DNA of 64,000 nucleotides from Wohlfahrtiimonas larvae. GTDB taxonomy: Bacteria > Pseudomonadota > Gammaproteobacteria > Cardiobacteriales > Wohlfahrtiimonadaceae. Both the position numbers and the translations under genes were made by a program. The DNA is taken from NCBI RefSeq assembly GCF_039543665.1, contig NZ_BAABKE010000002.1, positions 248,001-312,000 of the forward strand, written 5' to 3'. A model generated the notes under the pieces. That model saw only the letters and a program-made list of their open reading frames with translations, made no database searches and had not been told where the DNA came from. This document shows positions 1-9,364 of the stretch, piece after piece; position 1 is the first letter of the stretch, and every line of letters starts with the position of its first letter.

Positions 1-3000
1 CAAACGCCATTTTTTAGTGATGAGTATTCAGCCAAACAACCAAATAATAATAGTTTATTAGGAAGAATTGGTAATCCTGATTTAGTGCGTGGGATTTCCG
101 ATTTATATCATGTTGTGCGTGAAATTGGTGATCAAAGTGTTTCATCAGATCGCTATAGCTTATTGAGTGAAAATACCAAGCAATTGTTTGATCGCTATTT
201 TTGGCTCAATGATGAAAAGAATTTCCCATTTGCAGGCATTTTGCGTTCAATCTCTCAAACCAGTGAATTGGTTTTGGATGAATATGAAAAAGTAGAAGCG
301 ATTCGCAAGCAATCAGATAATGCGATGCGAGAAGCGATGACAATGCAAAAAACATTGTTATCACAATTATATGCAGACAGTTGGCAAGAAACCGATGAAT
401 TTGTGGAAGCATTGCATTCCATTAATATGCAAATTGGTCGCTTAGTGACATTGCGTGGTTATCGTTACATTGATCTGAAAGAGATTGATGCAATGGAAGC
501 GCAAATGAAAGAGCGACAAGCATTGATTTCTCGCGCAACAGCAGAGTTTTTAGCTGATGATCGCTCATTACAGCCGTTTTTGGATAAAATCCAAACAACA
601 GAAACGGCAACGCAGCAAGCTGTTAATACCGCACAATTGCAAACATTGCTGACAGAATCTGATGATATGTCGAGCGATTTGGATATGTTATCCAATTTGA
701 TGGCAACATTGAAGTTTGATGATGTGACACTGCAAACCAAAATTGTTGAATCCATTGCAGAGGTTTACGCTAAGTTAAATCAGATGAAGGCGCGCATCAT
801 TCAAAAGCGTAAGTCTTTATCATCGACAGAAATGGTGGCGCAGTTTGGCGCTCAATTTAAACTCTTTGGGCAAAGCGTTGCCAATGCTTTGAACTTAGCA
901 ACTACGCCCGAGCGCTGTGATGATGAATTATCCCGTTTATTGGTGCAATTAGAAGAGTTAGAAAATCAATTCAGCGAAAGTGATGAATTTTTAGCAGACA
1001 TTCTTGCTAAGCGTGATGAAGTCTTAGAAAGCTTTGAAGGACATAAACAGCAATTGTTAGAAGAGCGCCAACGCAGAGCGCAATCCTTGCAAATAGCAGC
1101 TGATCGTATTTTAGAAAGCATTCCAAGAAGAACCGCGAGATTCAGCGATACCACCGAATTGAATGCTTTTTTTGTGACGGATGCTTTAGCTGTTAAGATT
1201 CGTGAAATCACAGAAAAACTCCGTGAATTGCATGATAACGTTAAAGCAGATGATATTGAATCACGCTTTAAAAGTGCGAAAGATCAAGCAGTTCGTTCGC
1301 TTCGTGATAAATCAGAGATTTTTGAGTTAGGTGGTAATGTTATTCGTTTGGGTAAACATCGTTTCAGCGTGAATACACAAGAGCCTGATTTGACGATTTT
1401 ACCGAAAGAAAATTATCTCTATTTGCAATTAACAGGCACAGATTATCAAGAACGCATTCAAAATGAGATCTTAGCGCAATATCAGCCATTTTGGCATATG
1501 ACGATGGAATCAGAATCGCCAGAGGTTTATCGTGCGGAATATTTGGCAAACAGCATCATCGTTGCAGCGCGCAATAATCAGGAAGGCTTAACCACAGGCA
1601 TTTTGCATGCGGCGATTTCTATGCAAGAAAACTTGGATAAATTGGTGCGCGATTTCGCAGCAAGCCGTTATCGTGATGGTTATGAAAAAGGGATTCATGA
1701 TCACGATGCTGTACAAATTCTGAAAAAATTAGTGCCATTGAATGAAAGTGCAGATTTATTGCGTTTCAGTGCGATGGCAAGAAGTTTGGCAATGTTGTTT
1801 TGGAATTTTGAGCAAGAAGATGATGTGGCAAGCTCTTGGATTGATCGCGCGAAAACAAGTATGGATATTTATACCTTGTTTGGGCATCGTGATGGGTTAG
1901 ATACGCTACAAGAAGAGATCGAAGTGACTTTATCTATGTTCTATGCAGAATATCCGATCAAACATGAGCCACTGAATATAAAGCATGCGGCAGAATATTT
2001 GATTGATGTTTTAGCAAGAACACCACAAGAATTTGTCTGTAGCCATTATGGGCGTGATTTAGCAGCAGGATTACAGAAAAAATTAGAAGATGCACATATG
2101 TGGCACAACTTTAATCATTCACAAGCTGCGATGAATGGGCGGTTCGATGCTCGTTGGCAGTTAATCGAAAATTGGCTCAAGGGCTTATGTTCTTTGCCTG
2201 CATTTGAACATAAAGCTCGCTATATTCCTGAAGCGATTATGTTATTGATGCTTGGTAATGACAGTAAAGTGATTCAGAGATTCAGTGAAGTAGATTTAGA
2301 TATTGAGATCACAGATTTATTGGGTGAACATGCTCGTGTTGTCCAAGGTAAAATGAAAATCAACTTAGATGAATTCTTTAAGCGATTGCGTCGCCATCGT
2401 CTGTATGTTGTGCCAGAATTTAGGAAATATTTGACACTGCGCCAAGATATTTTGGCAGAGCAACGTAAGCAACTCCGTTTAGATGAATTTAAAGCTAAAC
2501 CATTGAGTTCATTTGTACGCAATAGATTGATCAATGATGTGTATTTTACAATCATTGGTGATAACTTGGCAAAACAAATGGGTACGGTTGGTGAAAATCG
2601 CCGCACAGATTTAATGGGATTATTGCTTCTGATTTCTCCACCGGGTTATGGTAAAACCACATTAATGGAATATGTGGCCAATCGTTTGGGTTTAATCTTT
2701 ATGAAGGTAAATGGCCCAGCTTTGGGGCATGACGTTTTATCATTAGATCCTGATCAAGCACCGAATGCAACAGCAAGGCAAGAGTTAGAAAAAGCTAACT
2801 TAGCCTTTGAAATGGGCAATAATGTGATGCTGTATATCGATGATATTCAGCATACGAACCCTGAATTTTTGCAAAAATTCATTTCATTGTGTGATGGTAC
2901 ACGAAGAATTGAAGGTGTTTGGCATGGCAAAACTAAAACTTATGACATGCGCGGGAAGAAATTCTGCGTAGTGATGGCGGGTAACCCTTATACAGAATCG

Positions 3001-4101
3001 GGTGAAGTGTTTAAAATCCCTGATATGTTGGCAAACCGTGCGGATATTTATAACTTGGGTGAAGTCTTGGGCGGTATGCAGGATGCATTCATTTCAAGCT
3101 ACATCGAAAACTCATTAACATCTAATGCTGTGTTAGCACCTTTGGCGCTCCGAGATTTGAAGGATTTATATCAATTCATGGATCATGCAGAAGGTAAGCC
3201 AATCAATTCGAGTGCATTAAGTTATGCTTATAGTGGTGCAGAAATTGCAGAAATCACAACAGTCTTAAAGCATTTGATGACCATTCGTGAAATTGTATTC
3301 AAAGTGAATCAGCAATACATCGTAAGTGCTGCACAATCAGATAAATATCGCACAGAACCACCGTTCAAATTACAAGGTAGTTACCGTAATATGAATAAAA
3401 TGGTGGAGAAAATCTCTGCCGTGATGAATGATGCTGAAATTAATCAAGTGATTAATGACCACTACATTGGTGAGGCGCAGCTATTGACATCAGGTGCGGA
3501 AGAAAACTTATTAAAACTCAATGAAATTCGTGGCACTTTAACAGATGTTGAGAAAGAGCGCTGGGCACAGATTAAACGTGATTTTGCGCGTAATCAATCC
3601 ATGGGTGGGGATGAAACGGATACAGGTATGAAGATTGTATCGCAGTTGGCGGAATTGGCAATGAGCGTTAAAGATCTGAATTTTGCGAATCATTTAGTGT
3701 CATTAACGGAAAGTCTTCGATTAATGGGTGATCATCAAGATGCAACGAATGCAAGCCTTAAAATTGCCGATGAAGTGACGAAATTATCTACGGCTTTGAG
3801 TACGAATGATCATCAAAAAGCCAATACAGAAGCTTCATTGTACATTGCTAAACAGATCGAGCGCTTGAGCGAAGGATTAGTAACATTGAAAAATAATGAT
3901 GAACAGCAACAAGTGAATCGTTATGTGGCAAAGCAAATGGGTGAGTTAGTTAAAGGTATGAATAGCTTGAAAGAAACAATGCAGATGAATAATCCGCAAT
4001 ATATTGTTCATCGTTTGGATGCACTTGTAAAAGGTGTTGAAGCATTGGGCGGCCGCCGAGAAATACGATTGATTAAAGAAAATAGAATTGTGACTGAATA
4101 A
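1..4101 (+). CDS. Giant coiled-coil AAA+ ATPase ('DNA repair ATPase' type), 5' end outside window
   Basis: The reading frame is open from base 1, so the gene is cut by the window edge; the first in-frame GTG (85) is unlikely to be the start. Over 1,360 residues are present. The N-terminal two thirds is charged, Glu/Lys/Gln-rich and predicted helical/coiled coil (nt 240-1300), followed by a globular region. A single AAA+ module follows: Walker A PPGYGKTT (nt 2638-2661), Walker B VMLYIDDIQ (nt 2824-2850), and an AGNPYTESGE sensor-like segment near nt 2975. The C-terminus (about nt 3625-4075) is a run of amphipathic helical repeats. Proteins of this architecture are annotated as 'ATPase involved in DNA repair' (from memory, DUF3686 plus AAA); the true cellular role is not established. 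It is followed by a terminator and appears to be the last gene of its transcript. Confidence 0.75.
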   Translation, partial: QTPFFSDEYSAKQPNNNSLLGRIGNPDLVRGISDLYHVVREIGDQSVSSDRYSLLSENTKQLFDRYFWLNDEKNFPFAGILRSISQTSELVLDEYEKVEAIRKQSDNAMREAMTMQKTLLSQLYADSWQETDEFVEALHSINMQIGRLVTLRGYRYIDLKEIDAMEAQMKERQALISRATAEFLADDRSLQPFLDKIQTTETATQQAVNTAQLQTLLTESDDMSSDLDMLSNLMATLKFDDVTLQTKIVESIAEVYAKLNQMKARIIQKRKSLSSTEMVAQFGAQFKLFGQSVANALNLATTPERCDDELSRLLVQLEELENQFSESDEFLADILAKRDEVLESFEGHKQQLLEERQRRAQSLQIAADRILESIPRRTARFSDTTELNAFFVTDALAVKIREITEKLRELHDNVKADDIESRFKSAKDQAVRSLRDKSEIFELGGNVIRLGKHRFSVNTQEPDLTILPKENYLYLQLTGTDYQERIQNEILAQYQPFWHMTMESESPEVYRAEYLANSIIVAARNNQEGLTTGILHAAISMQENLDKLVRDFAASRYRDGYEKGIHDHDAVQILKKLVPLNESADLLRFSAMARSLAMLFWNFEQEDDVASSWIDRAKTSMDIYTLFGHRDGLDTLQEEIEVTLSMFYAEYPIKHEPLNIKHAAEYLIDVLARTPQEFVCSHYGRDLAAGLQKKLEDAHMWHNFNHSQAAMNGRFDARWQLIENWLKGLCSLPAFEHKARYIPEAIMLLMLGNDSKVIQRFSEVDLDIEITDLLGEHARVVQGKMKINLDEFFKRLRRHRLYVVPEFRKYLTLRQDILAEQRKQLRLDEFKAKPLSSFVRNRLINDVYFTIIGDNLAKQMGTVGENRRTDLMGLLLLISPPGYGKTTLMEYVANRLGLIFMKVNGPALGHDVLSLDPDQAPNATARQELEKANLAFEMGNNVMLYIDDIQHTNPEFLQKFISLCDGTRRIEGVWHGKTKTYDMRGKKFCVVMAGNPYTESGEVFKIPDMLANRADIYNLGEVLGGMQDAFISSYIENSLTSNAVLAPLALRDLKDLYQFMDHAEGKPINSSALSYAYSGAEIAEITTVLKHLMTIREIVFKVNQQYIVSAAQSDKYRTEPPFKLQGSYRNMNKMVEKISAVMNDAEINQVINDHYIGEAQLLTSGAEENLLKLNEIRGTLTDVEKERWAQIKRDFARNQSMGGDETDTGMKIVSQLAELAMSVKDLNFANHLVSLTESLRLMGDHQDATNASLKIADEVTKLSTALSTNDHQKANTEASLYIAKQIERLSEGLVTLKNNDEQQQVNRYVAKQMGELVKGMNSLKETMQMNNPQYIVHRLDALVKGVEALGGRREIRLIKENRIVTE

Positions 4102-4123
4102 GTAATAGTGTGAATAATAGGGA

Positions 4124-4158
4124 AGCCCAAATAGAAAAGCTATTTGGGTTTTTATTTT
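4124..4158 (+). terminator. Rho-independent terminator after the AAA+ ATPase gene
   Basis: Stem cccaaatag (4126-4134) / ctatttggg (4140-4148) with a 5-nt loop, followed by a T-rich tract to 4158. It lies 23 bp after the ATPase stop. The stem is almost identical to the one at 6939-6970. Confidence 0.85.
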
Positions 4159-4407
4159 TATAGTGAGCTATAAATTTTACAAAAAAACTACTAATTTGAA
4201 TTTCTAAGTATCTAGATAAAATTATATATCTATTTGATATTTAAGTATCTATAGAGTTTGTGATATTTTTCATTGCTTGCTTTTTCTATGACTTTCATAT
4301 AAAAACTTAGTAAATGTAGTTAAATTAAATAAAAAACTACATTAAATGTATCCAACGACATAAATATAAATATGGATAAAAAATTAAATTTTTGGAGGAT
4401 CGTAGCA
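4159..4407. promoter_or_regulatory. Intergenic control region of the MHS transporter operon
   Basis: This AT-rich gap follows the ATPase terminator. It contains a 9-bp inverted repeat, AATGTAGTT (4313-4321) and AACTACATT (4335-4343), spaced by 13 nt and ending about 65 bp before the transporter start. That would suit a dimeric repressor or activator site. A direct repeat TAAGTATCTA also occurs near 4205 and 4242. I cannot name the regulator. A GGAGG ribosome-binding site at 4394-4398 sets the downstream start. Confidence 0.4.
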
Positions 4408-5682
4408 ATGAAGCAAAATATTCAAAAGCGAGTGCTGCTCGCAAGTTTGGTTGGAAGTGCGATTGAGTGGTTTGATTATTTTTTATATGGCACAGTTGCA
4501 GCTTTAGTATTTAATCAGATTTTCTTTGTGAGTGAAAATCCCACAATTGGTTTGATGTTGGCTTATGCTTCTTTTGCTTTAACATTCTTTATCCGCCCGT
4601 TTGGTGGAATTTTCTTTAGCCACATTGGTGATAAAATTGGCCGAAAAAAGACCTTAGTCTTAACACTCAGCATTATGGGCGTTGCCACAATGGCGATGGG
4701 TTTATTGCCAACTTATCAAGCGATTGGCATTTGGGCACCGATTATTTTGGTGTGTTTACGTTTGATACAAGGCTTAGGGATTGGCGGCGAATGGGGAGGC
4801 GCATTGTTATTAGCCGTTGAATATGCACCGAAAGAAGAGCGTGGGTTCTATGGCAGTATTCCGCAGGTTGGTATTCCTATTGGTATGGTAATGGGAACAT
4901 TGGCGCTCACCATCATGTCTTTATTGCCTAATGAAGCATTCATTAGTTGGGGATGGCGCGTGCCATTCATTCTCAGCATCTTTTTAGTATTTTTCGGCTT
5001 GTGGATTCGCCGTGGTATTGATGAAACACCATCATTCAAAACAGTTAAAGAAAAAGGGCAGATCGCTAAAGTGCCAATTGTGACAACATTAAAATATCAT
5101 TGGCGTGAAGTATTGATTGCGATCGGTGCAAAATTTGTAGAAACCGCACCATTTTATATTTTCAGTACCTTTATTGTTTCGTATGCTACGATCAACTTAG
5201 GTTTTAACCGAACAACTGTATTAACTGCCGTCATGATCGCGAGTATTGTGACAAGTATTTTGATTCCGATGATGGGAAGATTGTCTGATAAAGTTGGCCG
5301 TAAACCGCTGTATGTATGGGGCTCGATTGCGATGATGCTTTATGCATTTCCATACTTTTGGTTGATTCATCAAGGATCAGTGGTTTTATTATTCATTGCA
5401 ACGATTATCGGATTAGGTGTGATTTGGGCACCCATCACAGCAGTTCTTGGAACGATTTTTTCAGAAATTTTTTCTGCAGAAATTCGTTATACAGGTGTTT
5501 CTTTAGGTTATCAAATTGGTGCAGCTTTGGCAGGCGGTACAGCGCCATTAGTTGCCGTGGCACTATTGGCAGCTTTTGATAATTCTTATGTGCCCGTTGC
5601 AATTTATATCATGCTAACGGCTGCGATTTCCTTAGTTGCGATGAGCAGAGTGACAGATAAATATAAAGCAACTTTAGATTAA
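4408..5682 (+). CDS. MFS transporter, metabolite:H+ symporter (ProP/ShiA-like) family
   Basis: A 424-residue, twelve-helix major facilitator protein of the inner membrane. The family signatures are the EWFDY motif in TM1, GDKIGRK in the loop between TM2 and TM3, and GLGIGGEWGG in TM4. These place it in the MHS group, which includes ProP, ShiA and KgtP and moves osmolytes or organic acids with protons. The start at 4408 is chosen because GGAGG lies 9 bp upstream; the frame extends 12 codons further to 4372 but that start has no ribosome-binding site. The next gene begins 14 bp after the stop, so the two are probably cotranscribed. The substrate is not readable from sequence; the neighbour points to an amino acid or its derivative. 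Confidence 0.85.
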   Translation: MKQNIQKRVLLASLVGSAIEWFDYFLYGTVAALVFNQIFFVSENPTIGLMLAYASFALTFFIRPFGGIFFSHIGDKIGRKKTLVLTLSIMGVATMAMGLLPTYQAIGIWAPIILVCLRLIQGLGIGGEWGGALLLAVEYAPKEERGFYGSIPQVGIPIGMVMGTLALTIMSLLPNEAFISWGWRVPFILSIFLVFFGLWIRRGIDETPSFKTVKEKGQIAKVPIVTTLKYHWREVLIAIGAKFVETAPFYIFSTFIVSYATINLGFNRTTVLTAVMIASIVTSILIPMMGRLSDKVGRKPLYVWGSIAMMLYAFPYFWLIHQGSVVLLFIATIIGLGVIWAPITAVLGTIFSEIFSAEIRYTGVSLGYQIGAALAGGTAPLVAVALLAAFDNSYVPVAIYIMLTAAISLVAMSRVTDKYKATLD

Positions 5683-5696
5683 TTCATGGAGAAGAT

Positions 5697-6686
5697 ATGA
5701 AATTACTTAATGAATCCTTGATTCAATCCATTTACAGCATGAAAGATGCGATTGCTGATGTCAAAGCAGTCTTAGAAGCAAAAATTGCGAATCAAATTGA
5801 AAATCCATTACGCACCGTGATCGAGTTTCCCAAAGAACACGCTTCAGTTTTGTATATGCCAAGTGCAGATTTAAATACTAATATTATGACGATGAAGGCT
5901 GTCACAATCTTTCCAAACAATCCTGCAAAAGGCAAAAAAACAACGCAAGGTGTTGTGTTGGTTTCTGATGCAACGAATGGCGATCATTTAGCATTGTTGA
6001 ATGCATCTTACTTAACACGTTTACGTACAGGTGCATTGAGTGGATTGGCAACGGATCAATTGGCAAAGAAAAATGCGCGTGTTCTAACGGTGATTGGCAC
6101 AGGTGCAATGGCATTTGAGCAAGTTTTGGGCGTTTTGGCTGTGCGTGATATTCAAACGATTAATCTATTTAATCCAAGTAAAGATTCTGCGGTTGTTTTT
6201 AAAGAAAAATTGCGTGATTTTGGTGTTCCTGAATCAATTGCAATACACATCACAGAAGATCGTGTGCAAGCTGTTAAGGATGCGGACATCATTAACTGTG
6301 CGACGCGTTCAAAAGATCCTGTATTCAATGGTGATGATCTTCAACCTGGTACGCATGTAAATGGTGTGGGTTCATATTTACCTGACATGAGAGAAGTGGA
6401 TTTCACGTTTATTCAACGTGCAGATAAAATCATTGTGGATGATTTTCATGGTGCAACTGAGGAAGCAGGTGAGCTTATTCACGCTAATCAGCAAGATGAT
6501 TGGTCTTATGATGAGATTAAAGGCGAATTGGCAGCATTAGTTGTGAATCATATTCAAGGTCGTGAAAATGATGATGAAATTACATTCTTTAAATGCGTAG
6601 GCGCAGCGTATTTTGATTTAGCAGTTGCTCAAGGTGTTTATCAAAAAGCAGTTAGAGAAAATGTGGGTGTAGATTTCGAAATTTAA
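5697..6686 (+). CDS. Ornithine cyclodeaminase / mu-crystallin family protein
   Basis: A 329-residue protein of the usual family length. It shows RLRTGALSGLATDQL before an NAD-binding Rossmann motif VIGTGAMA (about residue 130), and a late IIVDDFHGATEEAGEL segment holding the conserved acidic residue. The type reaction is L-ornithine to L-proline plus ammonia. Relatives with the same fold are alanine dehydrogenases, ketimine reductases or 1-pyrroline-2-carboxylate reductases, so the exact reaction is uncertain. The start is supported by GGAGAAG at 5688-5694. Placement 14 bp behind an MHS transporter suggests a two-gene uptake-plus-metabolism operon. A weak terminator follows. Confidence 0.85.
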   Translation: MKLLNESLIQSIYSMKDAIADVKAVLEAKIANQIENPLRTVIEFPKEHASVLYMPSADLNTNIMTMKAVTIFPNNPAKGKKTTQGVVLVSDATNGDHLALLNASYLTRLRTGALSGLATDQLAKKNARVLTVIGTGAMAFEQVLGVLAVRDIQTINLFNPSKDSAVVFKEKLRDFGVPESIAIHITEDRVQAVKDADIINCATRSKDPVFNGDDLQPGTHVNGVGSYLPDMREVDFTFIQRADKIIVDDFHGATEEAGELIHANQQDDWSYDEIKGELAALVVNHIQGRENDDEITFFKCVGAAYFDLAVAQGVYQKAVRENVGVDFEI

Positions 6687-6716
6687 CACATCAGTTGAAT
6701 AAAATTATAGGGATAG

Positions 6717-6751
6717 ATTGAGATTAAAGATTTATCTCTATTTTTTATTTT
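6717..6751 (+). terminator. Weak terminator after the cyclodeaminase gene
   Basis: GAGAT (6720-6724) pairs with ATCTC (6734-6738) around an AT-rich interior, followed directly by a T-rich run (6741-6751). The stem is short. Confidence 0.45.
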
Positions 6752-6812
6752 AAGAATAAACAAACATTGCTGATGATAAAAGGCCTGTCATAAATAAAGA
6801 TTTCAATTTCAT
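6750..6812 (-). CDS. Possible 20-residue micro-ORF with a hydrophobic, signal-like sequence
   Basis: On the minus strand an ATG at 6812 opens a 20-codon frame encoding two lysines, then a hydrophobic segment ending FVYS before TAA (6752-6750). A GGAG lies 6 nt upstream of the ATG. It sits downstream of the BCCT gene beyond that gene's terminator, in an otherwise gene-free 305-bp gap. It could be a tiny membrane peptide, a relic of a larger secreted protein, or chance. There is no homologue I recognise. Confidence 0.25.
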   Translation of the reverse strand: MKLKSLFMTGLLSSAMFVYS

Positions 6813-6935
6813 GGGATGCTCCGTGTAATTAGTTATAAATTAAGTTGGTATATTTATAATATTTTCCGTGAGATAAGAGAAGTTGAACTATTTTATGTGG
6901 TAGTTTGAAAAAACTTATGATGTGTTTTGAAGCAT

Positions 6936-6972
6936 AAAAAAGCCCAAATAGAAATACTATTTGGGCTTTTGT
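6936..6972. terminator. Bidirectional terminator between cyclodeaminase and BCCT genes
   Basis: AAGCCCAAATAG (6940-6951) pairs with CTATTTGGGCTT (6957-6968) over a 5-nt loop. T runs occur on both strands. It is mainly useful to the leftward BCCT gene, which stops at 6992. It shares its stem with the terminator at 4124. Confidence 0.85.
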
Positions 6973-6991
6973 TAGAAGATAACTTTGCTAA

Positions 6992-9139
6992 TTATGCTTT
7001 GCTAGGTTGATCTTCTGTTGTTTCAGGAGTGCTATTAGAATTGTTATCATTACTATTGCTAGTATCACTTTCCTTATTAATTGGCTTGTGATCACGGTTA
7101 TAATCATGTTCCAATTGGAAGTTATGAATGAACTGTAGGTGATTCGTGTATTGATCCACAATGTCATTACTCAAGCTTTCTTTGCTGTAACCCATAATGT
7201 CATAACCTTGCGCACCATTATCCAAATGAACTTCCGCACGGAAATATTTTTGATAATCAGGATCAATGTCCGATGCTTCAATGGAAGAGAAATTTGGTTT
7301 CAAATAATGGCGTGCTTTAATACGGTACATAAAGTTATCATTTTTACCATGTTCTACTTCAAAGAGAATGTCATCATCATTTTTCTTAGTAATGGTTGTT
7401 TTAATGCCTTGCTTTGATAGCTCAGATGCTACTTCTTCAAATGCAGGCTGAACCACTTCTTCTATAAAACGAATAACATGATCGCGGCGAGGATATAATA
7501 CCAAACTACGTAAACGTTTTTGCCAACCACCAGATGCCGCACTTGTTTGAATATTATTAATAGAGTTCATACGAATTTCTTTTTTACCGTAATCTACTCG
7601 AAGCGCTTTAAATAGCCCATATAATGATATCAATAGAATAATACTGAATGGGAAGGCGGATGCAATGGTTGCAGTTTGTAGAGCTTCCAATCCGTTGGCA
7701 GACATTAAGACTATCGCTATAACACCTGTGATGGAGCCCCAGTAAATGCGTTGCCATAATGGTGTTTGTGTTTTAGTTGAAGAAAGCATATCCATAACGA
7801 TTGCACCAGAGTCAGCACTCGTAATAAAGAAAACGAAAACCATGACAATACTTAAACCTGATAAGACAGATGCCCATGGGAATGATTCTAAAAATACAAA
7901 GAGAGCTAAAGACTTGTCAGTATTGATTGCATCTGTAATCGCAATTACTCCATCATTACGAATTAAATCAATTGCTGAGTTACCAAAAATTGTCATCCAT
8001 AATAATGTAAAGCCTGCCGGTACTAATAATACGCCCAATAAGAATGTACGAATGGTGCGGCCACGAGAAATACGTGCGATGAACATACCCACAAATGGAG
8101 ACCATGATAACCACCAGCCCCAATATAGAATTGTCCAACCACCGATCCAGTCACGAGGATCTTTTGGTTCATAAGCATATAAGTTAAAGGTTTTATTAAC
8201 TAAATCTGATAAATAGCTACCAACATTTTGGATATATGCTTGGAAAAGCATGACTGTTTTACCGCCCAAAAATAGAACGAGTAACATAAGAGCTAATGCC
8301 ATATATAAGTTTGTTTCTGATAAGACTTTAATACCCTTATCCAGGCCTAAGCTAACAGATAATGTTGCGCCTGCAGTTGCTATGATCACAATGATAATTT
8401 TAATGCCTGTGACGGATAATAATGCGTTTGGATCTTGTGCATAGGCAGATAATTTATAATTCATTAAATAATCTAATCCAGCAAAGATTTGTTCAACACC
8501 AAAACCTAAAGAGGTTGCAACACCGAATGCAGTACCAATCACAGCAAAAATATCAATTGCATCCCCCATTCTTCCATAAATACGTTCACCAATTAAAGGG
8601 TAAAGGGCGGAACGTAAGGCGAGTGGTAATTTATGGCGGAAGCAGAAGTAAGCTAAAATTAAGCCAACAATTGCATAGATTGCCCAAGCATGTAATCCCC
8701 AATGGAAGAAAGTTAGGCGCATAGCTTCTGTTGCTGCTTTAACCGTTTCAGGTTCACCAACAGGTGGTGCAATATAGTGCATGACGGGTTCTGCAACACC
8801 GAAGAACATTAAACCAATCCCCATACCTGTAGAGAAAAGCATCGCAAACCAGCTAAAGTTACTGTAAGTTGGACGCGAATGGTCTGGGCCAAGTCGGATA
8901 TCGCCGTAACGGCTAAAAATTATAAAAATGGCAGCACCTAAGATAATGGCCACAGAAAGAATGTAATACCATTTTAGGTTGTCAACAATCCAAGATTGAA
9001 TTGCACTAAAAAATTCTTTTGTATTAGGGACAAAAATTGTAATGCATAAAAGAGCTAATATTAATATATTGGCGCCTACGAACACGGGGATGTTTAGGCT
9101 TGTAAAAAACTTGCTTTGCGTCCTCATTGTTTTCGACAT
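6992..9139 (-). CDS. BCCT family betaine/choline/carnitine transporter (BetT-like)
   Basis: A 715-residue inner-membrane transporter with about 12 helices. BCCT signatures are clear: GMGIGLMFFGVAEPVMHY near residue 105 and the Trp-rich WTILYWGWWLSWSPFVGMF segment that forms the betaine-binding aromatic region. The last ~200 residues are hydrophilic and cytoplasmic, as in E. coli BetT (677 aa), and this tail is a known site of osmotic control. The start at 9139 is chosen over the longer frame (9160) because AAGGAA lies just upstream. The expected role is uptake of choline or glycine betaine under osmotic stress. No bet genes lie nearby, so the substrate is inferred. The leader carries a perfect palindrome. 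Confidence 0.9.
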   Translation of the reverse strand: MSKTMRTQSKFFTSLNIPVFVGANILILALLCITIFVPNTKEFFSAIQSWIVDNLKWYYILSVAIILGAAIFIIFSRYGDIRLGPDHSRPTYSNFSWFAMLFSTGMGIGLMFFGVAEPVMHYIAPPVGEPETVKAATEAMRLTFFHWGLHAWAIYAIVGLILAYFCFRHKLPLALRSALYPLIGERIYGRMGDAIDIFAVIGTAFGVATSLGFGVEQIFAGLDYLMNYKLSAYAQDPNALLSVTGIKIIIVIIATAGATLSVSLGLDKGIKVLSETNLYMALALMLLVLFLGGKTVMLFQAYIQNVGSYLSDLVNKTFNLYAYEPKDPRDWIGGWTILYWGWWLSWSPFVGMFIARISRGRTIRTFLLGVLLVPAGFTLLWMTIFGNSAIDLIRNDGVIAITDAINTDKSLALFVFLESFPWASVLSGLSIVMVFVFFITSADSGAIVMDMLSSTKTQTPLWQRIYWGSITGVIAIVLMSANGLEALQTATIASAFPFSIILLISLYGLFKALRVDYGKKEIRMNSINNIQTSAASGGWQKRLRSLVLYPRRDHVIRFIEEVVQPAFEEVASELSKQGIKTTITKKNDDDILFEVEHGKNDNFMYRIKARHYLKPNFSSIEASDIDPDYQKYFRAEVHLDNGAQGYDIMGYSKESLSNDIVDQYTNHLQFIHNFQLEHDYNRDHKPINKESDTSNSNDNNSNSTPETTEDQPSKA

Positions 9140-9352
9140 AAAAGTTCCTTGATCGTTCAAGTTAGGCCCTCATCGCAAGGGCGAAAAATTTGTGATGAAT
9201 GATAAAAATGAGCAAATTCATTTGAAATCATTTATCATGCCTGATGGCTATAGATTTGGAAAATTTTCCAAAAAAAGGAAATATTATAGCACAAATGGTA
9301 TATCATCCCAAAAGACAAAAATTTTTGATAATATTTCCGATTTAACACGAAA
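9140..9352. promoter_or_regulatory. Leader/promoter region of the BCCT gene with palindromes
   Basis: Contains an 18-bp perfect palindrome, TTTGGAAAATTTTCCAAA, at 9255-9272. An 8-bp inverted repeat ATGATAAA (9199-9206) / TTTATCAT (9231-9238) also occurs, and a small GCCC...GGGC hairpin lies near 9166-9182. These are on the promoter side of the leftward BCCT gene and may be operator or mRNA-leader structures. The regulator is unknown. Confidence 0.4.
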
Positions 9353-9364
9353 TTGATTAATTTA

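Noticed and set aside
2274..2606. 110-codon minus-strand frame inside the AAA+ ATPase
   Set aside because: Shadow of a strongly supported coding sequence, with a basic low-complexity translation.
7746..8174. 142-codon plus-strand frame inside the BCCT gene
   Set aside because: It is wholly antisense to a gene with clear family motifs, has no ribosome-binding site and no recognisable domain.
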